Assembly (NCBI GenBank): GCA_012184525.1
Contig: WOFQ01000012.1
Location: 62,001-126,000, forward strand
DNA length: 64,000 nt
Direction: 5' to 3'
DNA from: Xenoacremonium recifei
Taxonomy: Eukaryota; Ascomycota; Sordariomycetes; Hypocreales; Nectriaceae
Shown: positions 56,281 to 64,000 of the stretch, one piece after another
Layout of the letters: each line of letters starts with the position of its first letter
Position numbering within the stretch: position 1 is the first letter of the stretch
Made by a program: the position numbers and the translations under genes
Notes under the pieces: generated by a model
The model's input: the letters and a program-made list of their open reading frames with translations, nothing else
What the model was told of the DNA's origin: nothing
The model's database searches: none

Positions 56281-58194
56281 TCAACACACTCTCACGCCAC
56301 AGACCTCAACGCCCTTGCCCTCTATCCGTGCGGAGCGACCAAAGTAGAGAAGTGTGAGGTCGCGAACAAACTCGGCATCGGCATCGCTCCAGACATCCAG
56401 CCCCATGCTTTCAACCGCATGGCTATCCACACGGACGGCATCGACATCCGACTCCAGCTCCTGAGGCCGGAGCGGCGAGCTGTCGTCGTCGGCGGATCCA
56501 GAGCCAGACTCGGTCTCGGCGTCGGAATAGGGGCCGTCCTGGGAGTCGACCAGGTCGGCGAGGGTCGAGAGGATCTGGGTGGTGAGGCGGTGGAAGTAGG
56601 CGATGATGCCGAGTTCGAGACGGGCTTCGGCCGGGGCAGAGGCCGAGTCGGAGCGGCGCACGGCGAGGGAGGCGAGGGAGTCGGATAGGGGGTCGGAGCG
56701 GGAGGCGGCGGGAGGGGGCATGGTCATGGAGGCCGGGGCGAGGTCGGAGAGCAGGGCGGTATCGCGGGAGACCTCCTCGTGCTCTTCGGAGCGAAGCTGC
56801 TCGCCGGCGCTGGCCCACCACATGTAGCCGTTGTAGGCGAGGGCAGTCCAGCTCAGGGGCTCGACAATCTTATCCACGGCGTCGTCGTGGCGGTTATGGA
56901 GAGTGCGGGCAGACTGGCTGGATAGGCGGCGGTCCGGTTCCTCCGTTTGGGGCGAGTCAGGGGTAGGTGCTGAAGCTGCTGCCAAGCGAGCGAGGCCCGT
57001 CTTGAGGGTTGTGAAGCGGCGCAAGTCGCGCTGGGTGGCCTTGATGGGCTGGCCGCGGGGACACTCAACCACCGGCCAGACCTTTTCCGCGGCATTGGAG
57101 CTGTAGTCGGGCGGGATGGTGATGAGCATGTCCCAGAGCGTGTCCTTCATGGCGAGGATGCTGTCTGTTGTGCAGGCGATCCAGCCAGAGCCAGACTCGT
57201 CATCGACGGCGTCTTCGTCGCTGCGCTGGCGCTTGGAAGCTTCAAAGTCGTCCATTAAGAAGGGGATGTCATGGACACCAATGGAGAAGAGAGGTCGCAG
57301 GCGCTGGGTGGGTGTTGCAACTGGCAATATATCGTTTACAGAGAGGGGAATGTTGGATAAAACAGAGATGTTATACACTGCGAAATGTTAGTATTGTTGT
57401 TGTGAAGAGCAAGGTACGGGCAATAAGACTTTACCAAAGTCACAGATCTCGTGGACTGGCGCATGGCAAGAGATCAAGATGCGCTTCCGCAGCAAAGCAG
57501 CGCGGTGGATGGGGAATATCAAGGGCCCGAACTTGTCGAGCAGACTGGTCAAGCTCCAAGCCGGGTGATATGGCGAGAGCTTGTGCCCGGCCGGTACTAG
57601 AGAAGCGCCATCAGAGGCGGAACGATTTCTAGTATGTCCCTTTCGCCCCGATGCCGCAGGAGTTGAGAACTGGATGGACGGCGAGCTCAAGGGGGTTTCT
57701 CCCGAAGATCGGCGTCGTTGTGATGCGGGTTGGCCCTGCTTCTCCTTGTTGGCGTTCCAGTAATCCTCGAGCAGGCCGGTACTTTTCCGATCCTGAGCAA
57801 GCTTCACAGCCATCTCTTTCAAAGCCTCAGCGTGCCTCCAGGCGCGGCCTAGCCGCCCATAACTCAAAGGCACCAACACGCCAACAGCAATCATGCGCGC
57901 ATGACGGGCCTCCTCCTCGTCGCAGGGGACGTTGACAAAGGCGCTGAGCCCCGCATGGCCAGCATCGTGGACGAAGTAGATGAGATCCTCGCTGACGGTG
58001 TGCAAGCCCGAGGGCAGAGACTTGTACTCGACCAGGCCCTCGAGCTCGACGCCGGGCGCCGCGCGCTTCCAGACAATGGTGTAGCCGGCCTTGACGTCGA
58101 AGTCGATGAGGAAGAGCGCGGCGATGGGAGGCCGGTCGACGGGCGGCAGGGCCGAGGGCATGCGGACGGAGAGGGAGGGCTGGGAGGACGTCAT
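56281..58194 (-). CDS. DENN-related LCHN/DUF4484 family protein
   Basis: Exons 58194-57435 and 57377-56281 (57-base intron; CDF|VYNISVLSN) give 618 residues. The N-terminal longin-like part, PPIAALFLIDFDVKAGYTIV then VEYKSLPSGLHTVSEDLIYF, is diagnostic of the LCHN/DENND11 family, which includes yeast Anr2 and fungal DUF4484 proteins. The middle has HPAWSLTSLLDKFGPLIFPI, ALLRKRILISCHAPVHEICDF and LRPLFSIGVHDIPFLMDD, the usual DENN-type core, followed by WIACTTDSILAMKDTLWDML. The C-terminal ~250 residues are more variable. DENN proteins act as exchange factors for Rab GTPases; that role here is inferred from family. It shares a 1.4-kb divergent promoter with the SLC1-type gene. Confidence 0.86.
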
Positions 58195-59597
58195 AGTGGT
58201 GATGATGCGCTATCGAGGGGGCAGCATCATATGCTCATGGTACGTATGGCCGCGTGGTTGCGTCGAGCGGTCCAAGGAGGGCGTTTGCTGGGACAGGTGA
58301 CGCGGTCAGAGGCGGGCGAGGGCTCGTATCGATTCGCTGGGAGGATTTACAGCGGTTTCGGAATCACAGCTGTGTCTCTCGCAGTGATGCGCACACCCGA
58401 AGCCGTGATGCTGCTGCGGCTGCTGCTGGACGAGCTGAAGCGTGGGAGCAGGAGGAGGTAGGGCGATGTGATGTAGCTTAGCTACCTAAGTTGGGAGAGA
58501 GATGGAGAGATGGAGAGAGCCCGGCTCGCGGTATCCAAGCCGATTGGGGAGGCTTCACGTGATGGCAATGCATGCTCTTAAGACTGGAAAGTGCACAAAG
58601 CTGAGAACTGACAGGCGCAAGGTCTATTGGATGCCTGCCTGGCATTGAGTTATCGCTTTTCGACAGTAGTTGAAGGAGAGCAGAGGGGAAGGACCGGGAT
58701 ATCGACCTTTTACTAGGTCGAGGGCATGGCATGATGCTGTTTCACATGCTTAAGTCTCTTAGTTGTCGCCCGTCCCAACACGAAGGTACGTACACGCCCA
58801 ACTTACCTAACTAAGGCCAACATAAAGTTGTCGGGAGGCCCGAATCCAGGGCAGAATTCAGGCTTGGTCTCTCTCTTCTTATTTTTTCTTCGCCTTGAAT
58901 CATGCATGGCCCAGCACGCCCTGCCCTGACTCGCCCACGATAGCTTCCAGCCCGCCCGCCTGCCCCAACCAACCCGGAAGCTATGGCCATGTCATCTCAA
59001 TCACAGGCCAGCTCCAGGGCCCTCGGCAGCCCGTCCAGGCATTGGAGTGTCCCGCCAGCGCACGCCACAGGGGACCACAGGGGGGGTCCTGACCGCTGAA
59101 GACCCCTGGAGGAGGGTGAGCCGCGCGCCCTGATTGGCTGTCCATCACAAGTCACCCGGCTGGCCCGCGCTGTTGTAAGACATCCATTCTTTCATCCGTC
59201 CATCCATCCCCACACCCATCCATCCCAACATCTACATCGGAGCCGTGATTTCTGAGCTGCAGCGCCGACTCAGCCTTTCTCCATCCTGTCCCGTCCTGTC
59301 CCTCTCTTATACGCGCCGCTCCCGCCCTTTCTCCTCCTCTCTTTCCATCCATCCAGAATGTCCTCGCGATAGCTTCACGCGCAGCCTCTCGTTCCCTCCG
59401 CCGTTCTCCCTCCCGCGGATATCCACCAAGCCTCGGCCGGCCCTAACCCCGCCATTGCGACTAGAACTAGACCACGGGACTATTACACACGGGATTGATT
59501 GCTCGACCGACCGGGCTGGCTGGCTGTCCGTCCCTCCGTCTCCTCAACACCAGACCGAAATCTCGCGATCCTCAACGATCACTCCTCAGCCGCAGCA
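58195..59597. promoter_or_regulatory. Divergent promoter of the DENN-family and SLC1-type genes
   Basis: 1.4 kb with no supported gene. The SLC1 side has a CATCC/CCATCC repeat-rich block at about 59181-59226 and a strongly pyrimidine-rich leader (about 59270-59420). ORFs at 59245 and 59499 start in the leader; the second is in frame with SLC1 but adds non-conserved residues. Confidence 0.5.
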
Positions 59598-60567
59598 ATG
59601 GCCTTCCTCCACTACCTCTCCAACTTCCTGCTGGGCTATGCCGCCCTCACGCTCTTCTTCTACGCCCTCGCCCTCGTCATCCCCAAGGCCGCCTTCATCG
59701 CCCGCGTCCTCGCCGCCTACATCTCGCTCATCTTCGTCGCGCTCTACGGCGTCGTGGCCTCCATCGTGCTGACCCTCGTCGGCAAGCAGCAGATCGCTCA
59801 GTGGGCGACGGCCCGCGCCTTTCACCATGTTATGCGCCTCACCACGGGCGTCTCCTTCGAGATTGACGACCCCAAAGACATCCTGGGCACCACCCGCCCT
59901 GCCGTCTTCATTGGCAACCACCAGACCGAGCTGGACGTGCTGATGCTTGGTGCTATGTTCCCCAAGTATTGCAGCGTCACCGCCAAGGCCTCGCTCAAGC
60001 GCACGCCCTTCCTCGGCTGGTTCATGACCCTCAGCGGCAGCATCTTCATCGACCGCAAGAACAGCAAGGACGCTCGCGAGGCTATGAAGGGTGCCGCCCA
60101 GGAGATCCAGAACAAGCGCCAGAGTGTCTACATGTTCCCCGAAGGCACTCGAAGCTACCCCAAGGAGCCCATGCTGCTGCCCTTTAAGAAGGGTGCTTTT
60201 CACCTAGCTGTCCAGGCTGGCGTACCCATCGTGCCTGTTGTCGTTGCCAACTACAGCAATGTGCTATACATTAAGAGCATGACCTTCAACTCAGGTCGCA
60301 TTCCTATCAAGGGTGAGTTCAGTACCTGGTCGACTTCTTCATGAGCCCCATCAGCTTACACAACCACCAGTCCTCGACCCCATCCCAACTGCCAACCTCA
60401 CCCCCGCCGACGTCGACGAGCTTGCCCGCACCACCCGCGAACTCATGCTCGACACCCTCATCAAGCTCTCCGCCAAAGCCCAGGCCCGACCTGCCACCCC
60501 CGTTCCTGTCCCCTCCACCACCGCAGCCAAGAGCACCGGCGTCGACACCACCCCCAACTCCCACTAG
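59598..60567 (+). CDS. SLC1: 1-acyl-sn-glycerol-3-phosphate acyltransferase
   Basis: Converts lysophosphatidate to phosphatidate in the ER or lipid droplets. Exons 59598-60312 and 60371-60567 (58-base intron, phase 1; RIPIK|VLDPIPT) give 303 residues, the same size as yeast Slc1. Two N-terminal hydrophobic segments are followed by the acyltransferase motifs: NHQTELD at about 107-113 (catalytic NHx4D), a GSIFIDRKNSKDA block, FPEGTRS (~179-185, glycerol-3-phosphate binding) and GVPIVPVV (~213). The C-terminal ~60 residues are a helix and a Pro/Thr-rich tail. The start at 59598 is the first Met before the conserved MAFLHYLSNFLLGY; an in-frame extension to 59499 reads as leader. Confidence 0.95.
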
Positions 60568-61136
60568 ACTCCTCTCTAACACGATGAGACGAGACAACTA
60601 CGCGCAAGACGAGAACAACCCTTCTTCCACCCACGAGACAACAGCAGAGCATAGCAGAGCGACATAGACAGCGCAGAAGCCCTTCTTCGTCGGTGTTCGC
60701 TGAGCACACACATACACAGCCTCGAGAGCAGCAGCCATTTGATACCCCTATAGATTTCTTGGTTCCTCCTCGGTTTCCATTTCATCCCCCATGCCGCGAT
60801 ATATCGTTTGGACACACCATGATTCGCTTAGAGAGGGAATATTTGCTTAGATAGGTAGTCTCGAGAGACGGACAGATGAAAAATAAAAAAAAAAAAGATG
60901 CCATAGAGCATAAATGCAATTTGCAACGATCGCTCTGTTTGTATATACACGCATGTGATGCTGATGTCATTGCATATACCCCTGCGACATGCACTGCGAT
61001 GCGATGCGCTGCGATGCGACCCAACTCCGCCCCCTTTTATCTATATTCTCTGCCCATGCATGCATACACACACATCCATCCATCCATACATAAACACGTC
61101 TCTCATACACAGCAAAACACATTACACTCCCACAAT
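60568..61136. other. Convergent 3' region
   Basis: About 570 bases between SLC1 (plus) and the villin-like gene (minus). It has an A-rich run at 60885-60896, GCGATGCGATGCG-type short repeats at about 60998-61020 and catcc/catac repeats near 61073-61095. No gene. Confidence 0.5.
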
Positions 61137-64000
61137 CTACTCCCGCAGCGCCTGAAGTGCCTGCGTCAGAGGAACAACCCTCAGACTCCTCCCCCTTTTC
61201 AGCCCCGTAGGCGCCATAGCCGTCGGACAGCGATCATCGCGCCACTTGCGGAACACACGCCTCAAATCGCGCGGACAGCCCTCCAGCACGACGGAGCACA
61301 CCGGGACAAAGGGGCGATCCTCTTCCCCGGCCGCGAGGATGGCGTACTCCTGGGCAAAGTCGCAGGCGTTGCGGAAGGCGGCGAACTGGTCGTGGGCGGC
61401 GGCGCCGACAAGCACGTAGACCTCGAAGAAGGCGTCGAGGACGTGGACGCGGTTAGGGGACAGGTCGGCCTGGCGGAAGGGCGTGACCTCGGAGATCTGG
61501 GGGGCCGCGGGGGGCGGCGAGTTAGTCAGATAGCCGGCGATGGAGGAGAGGTTGAGAGTCAGGGATACCTGGCGCCGGGAGGGGTCGGCTGGGCTGGAGG
61601 AGGAGGGAGAGGAGGAGGCGGAGAAGAGGCGCGCGCTGTATAGGGGGTAGCTGGGCTTGAGGCGCCAGTGGTCGGCCGAGGGGAGGGCTTTGGCGCGGTC
61701 CTCGAACAGGTCCCAGAAGGCGGCCGTCTCGCTGCCCTCGTCCTGCTCGAGGAGCTCGCCGGTGAGAGTCAGGTCCATGCCGATGAGGCGGGCGCACGCG
61801 AGCTCCTCGACGTCGCTGCCCTTGCCCTTCCACAGGAAACACTTCCCGCCGTTGGTGATGAGATAGGGGAAGCCGGCGCAGAGGCTTGCCGCCGAGAAGT
61901 CGACCTCGTCAAAGACAACCTGACCGAGCCAGCGCCGGCCGCAGAGCATATTGGGTGCGAGCGAGTCGTACTTGGTGTTGGAGCCGCGACGGATGATGCC
62001 CACGCCACCAAGCGCCTGTAAGAACTCGGACGTCTCACGGCCCTGGCGCATCTTGATCATGGTGCCGCCAATGGACTTGACTTCCCGCTGGATGAAGACA
62101 TGGGCGTCCTCAACAGTAGGCTCGGGCACCTCGTCGCCGATCCAGAAGTAGATCTCCGAGCGCTTCCATCCGGCCTCGTTGACAAAGCTGTGCGGGCACA
62201 TGTACATCTCGCGCTCGAAGAGCACGCGTTCGAAATGCGGCGCAACGGGCACCTTCTTGCCATCGCCTGAGATCTGGAACATCTGGAAGCTGGTCGTCTG
62301 GATCTTACCACTAATCTTGGGCCGGTTCATGAGCAGCTCTGCTGTGTCGACCCGGAACTGGCCGCTGGTACGGTCAGCACCGAAGAAATCATGTAGAAGC
62401 CCCGCGACATCGTTGGACGGTCGGCTATTAGGCGAAGTCACATTTGACGGCGGCGACTTGACGTCCTGAGTTGGTGGTGCAGGTAGAGGTCGGGTTGATG
62501 TTCGCGATGGTTTAGGGGTCTCGACTTCAGGGGCAGGGCCATCAAAGGTTGGTTTCCGACCCGGGACTGGCGATGGTTTGGCTGATGGCGGTGACTTTAT
62601 CGACTTGGGCGTTTCGGGTGTCTGCCGTTCAAAGGATGAAGACTTTGCAGCAGGTGATGGCCGAGCAGACATTCTCTGCGGTTTAGGGGTCTCAACCTCT
62701 GACGTTGACTTCTGAGTCGGCTTTGAAGCAGGAGGCGGGGATCTATATGCAGCACCGCCAAACATGGACGCACCATTCTTCACCGAGACGACCGGGTCGC
62801 TATCGACCTTTGTCGGCGATGATGGCTCGGGTTCTGGTAGAGGTCTTGGTGTCATTTTCACTGGTGACCGTGATCCCGTCCGTTGATGCGTCAACTTCAC
62901 AGGCTCACGAATCGGTTCTGACTTCTGGTTGTCAGATGATGCTTCATCCATGAACCGTGACATGCGCTTCATGTCGAGCTTCTTCGGCGAGGTGGCCCCA
63001 TCGCCGCCGTCGCCGCCCGTCTTTTGGGGCTTGAGAGGGCTGGGCGTGTCTGGAGTCTCCTTGACGGGGCTTGCAGACTTCTTCCGTAGCAAGGACGGCT
63101 TGAAGGGCTCCGGAGACTTGAAGACCTCCGGTGCCTTCTCCAACGGTTTGGTTGGGGTTGGTTTGCTTCGAATCGAAGCTTTAGCGGCAACTTGTTGCTG
63201 AATAGACAGCGGAGCAGGTTTGGTCTCCTCTGCTTTCTCGACCGGCGCCGGTTTCTCCTCTTCGCTTGGCTTCGGAGCCAGAACGGGCTTCGTAACTATT
63301 GGTTTCGCTGGCTCCTCCGGCAAAGGCCTGGCCTCAGGGGTAGGCTTAACAGGGGCTTCAGTCTTTGTCGGCGATGCTGCAGCAGCAGCCTTGGTCGGCG
63401 CCTTTCTCCTAGGTCCACGCGCTCGACCCTTCGTCATGTGTGTCAGCTGAGGACCGGTGCCTGTCGGCTCAGTCACCGGCTCACTTGAGCCACCAGATGG
63501 CTTCGATTCCTGTTCGCCCGAGTCCTGTCCTCCGTTAGCAGCCATGGGCGGCGGGCCTCTTGCGAGCATCCCCGCCAGGGCTGGGTTAAATCTGTCAGCA
63601 AGCCTGCCTCCTACGCGTCCTTTAGTCTTGAACGCAGCGTTTACCCCCGACAGAGGTCGAGGTTCATCCATTGGTTTGCGGGCAAGTTCCTTAGGTTCCT
63701 CGGCAGGCTCAACAGGCTCGACCAATTTCTCAGGAGCAGAGACGGCCTTCGTCAACGTTGTCGGCGTAGAGACCTTGGGCGAAGACGTTGTGCCGCTGGA
63801 AACCCTCTTAGGGCCCGGTGTCGGCTTAGGTGATTCGGCTTTCTTCGCCGAGGCCGACTCAGAAGCAGATTCGGTCTTGGATGAAAGTGACTTCCCTAGT
63901 TCTGCCCTCCTAGCAAGCCCTTCAGGTACGGGCTTTTCTGCAGGAAGCGTGTTCGTCCGTGATATGCCTCGACCCTCAGCTTGGGCCTTCTTGAAGTCGT
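61137..64000 (-). CDS. Villin/gelsolin-like protein with long Pro/Lys/Ser-rich N-terminal region (partial)
   Basis: The frame is open from the window edge to the stop at 61137, so at least 953 residues are seen and the N-terminus is missing. The first ~590 visible residues are disordered, rich in Pro, Lys, Thr, Ser and Glu, with many TPKPSR/TPKPQR-like elements; this resembles the DUF4045 region of fungal gelsolin proteins. The C-terminal ~380 residues hold gelsolin-type repeats: RPKISGKIQTTSFQMFQIS, SEIYFWIGDEVPEPTVEDA, VFIQREVKSIGGTMIKMRQG, then LITNGGKCFLWKGKGSDVEE and VHVLDAFFEVYVLVGAAA. The YFWIG and CFLWKG words are the usual strand of gelsolin repeats. Actin binding or severing is inferred from family. 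No intron is needed in the visible part. Confidence 0.88.
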   Translation of the reverse strand, partial: DFKKAQAEGRGISRTNTLPAEKPVPEGLARRAELGKSLSSKTESASESASAKKAESPKPTPGPKRVSSGTTSSPKVSTPTTLTKAVSAPEKLVEPVEPAEEPKELARKPMDEPRPLSGVNAAFKTKGRVGGRLADRFNPALAGMLARGPPPMAANGGQDSGEQESKPSGGSSEPVTEPTGTGPQLTHMTKGRARGPRRKAPTKAAAAASPTKTEAPVKPTPEARPLPEEPAKPIVTKPVLAPKPSEEEKPAPVEKAEETKPAPLSIQQQVAAKASIRSKPTPTKPLEKAPEVFKSPEPFKPSLLRKKSASPVKETPDTPSPLKPQKTGGDGGDGATSPKKLDMKRMSRFMDEASSDNQKSEPIREPVKLTHQRTGSRSPVKMTPRPLPEPEPSSPTKVDSDPVVSVKNGASMFGGAAYRSPPPASKPTQKSTSEVETPKPQRMSARPSPAAKSSSFERQTPETPKSIKSPPSAKPSPVPGRKPTFDGPAPEVETPKPSRTSTRPLPAPPTQDVKSPPSNVTSPNSRPSNDVAGLLHDFFGADRTSGQFRVDTAELLMNRPKISGKIQTTSFQMFQISGDGKKVPVAPHFERVLFEREMYMCPHSFVNEAGWKRSEIYFWIGDEVPEPTVEDAHVFIQREVKSIGGTMIKMRQGRETSEFLQALGGVGIIRRGSNTKYDSLAPNMLCGRRWLGQVVFDEVDFSAASLCAGFPYLITNGGKCFLWKGKGSDVEELACARLIGMDLTLTGELLEQDEGSETAAFWDLFEDRAKALPSADHWRLKPSYPLYSARLFSASSSPSSSSPADPSRRQVSLTLNLSSIAGYLTNSPPPAAPQISEVTPFRQADLSPNRVHVLDAFFEVYVLVGAAAHDQFAAFRNACDFAQEYAILAAGEEDRPFVPVCSVVLEGCPRDLRRVFRKWRDDRCPTAMAPTGLKRGRSLRVVPLTQALQALRE

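Noticed and set aside
59181..59226. CATCC repeats as a possible telomere-like or minisatellite element
   Set aside because: The units are irregular (catccattctttcatccgtccatccatcc) and confined to a leader; this is simple sequence in a promoter.
60876..61643. 255-codon plus-strand ORF overlapping the end of the villin-like gene
   Set aside because: It starts in an A-rich 3' region and continues antisense to the gelsolin repeats, where the opposite frame has clear family motifs.

Overview
This window is nuclear DNA of a filamentous ascomycete (Pezizomycotina, most likely a Sordariomycete). The evidence is the gene set, the short introns of about 46-80 bases with GTRNGT donors, CTRAC-like branch points and YAG acceptors, the long CT-rich leaders, and fungal-only families such as DUF2457, DUF4045/gelsolin and Kre9-like GPI proteins. 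I recognise 21 protein genes, two of them cut by the window edges, and one orphan ORF remnant. I saw no rRNA, tRNA, intact transposon or CRISPR array. Exon models were built by hand from splice sites, reading frame and family motifs. All spliced models close in frame; the one that needs a doubtful last intron is the Hsp70-like gene.

Layout. 1-5.1 kb: 5' part of an ARM-like membrane protein, NOP14 (ribosome biogenesis) and a G-patch/DUF4187 protein. 5.2-18.1 kb: an accessory-looking stretch with an unrecognised 278-residue protein, an orphan ORF remnant, a 1201-residue protein with two amidoligase-like halves, an intron-rich Hsp70-like ATPase, a 12-TM MFS transporter and a small coiled-coil protein. 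19.5-24.8 kb: a Ser/Asn/Gly-Tyr repeat protein, a PI-specific phospholipase C with a large insert in its X domain, and an RS-tailed Swd3-type WD40 protein. 28.9-32.7 kb: a Kre9-like GPI-anchored wall protein and a nitrate transporter. 36.5-47.6 kb: two large disordered fungal proteins (885 residues, and a 721-residue DUF2457-type protein) with very long upstream regions. 48.6-64 kb: a dense housekeeping block with SAR1, a patatin-like lipase, SEC63, a DENN/LCHN-family (DUF4484) protein, an SLC1-type lysophosphatidate acyltransferase and a villin/gelsolin-like protein.

How the genes fit together. The right-hand block is themed on the ER, lipids and trafficking: COPII coat recruitment, protein translocation, phosphatidate synthesis, lipid hydrolysis, a probable Rab regulator and an actin-binding protein. 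The PLC and Swd3 genes are signalling and chromatin functions. The nitrate transporter stands alone, without nitrate or nitrite reductase, and has GATA-type and one NirA-type site upstream. The most unusual item is the 8.27-11.88 kb gene. Its two halves look like an old duplication of one amidoligase domain, and each half has lost different parts of the family motifs.
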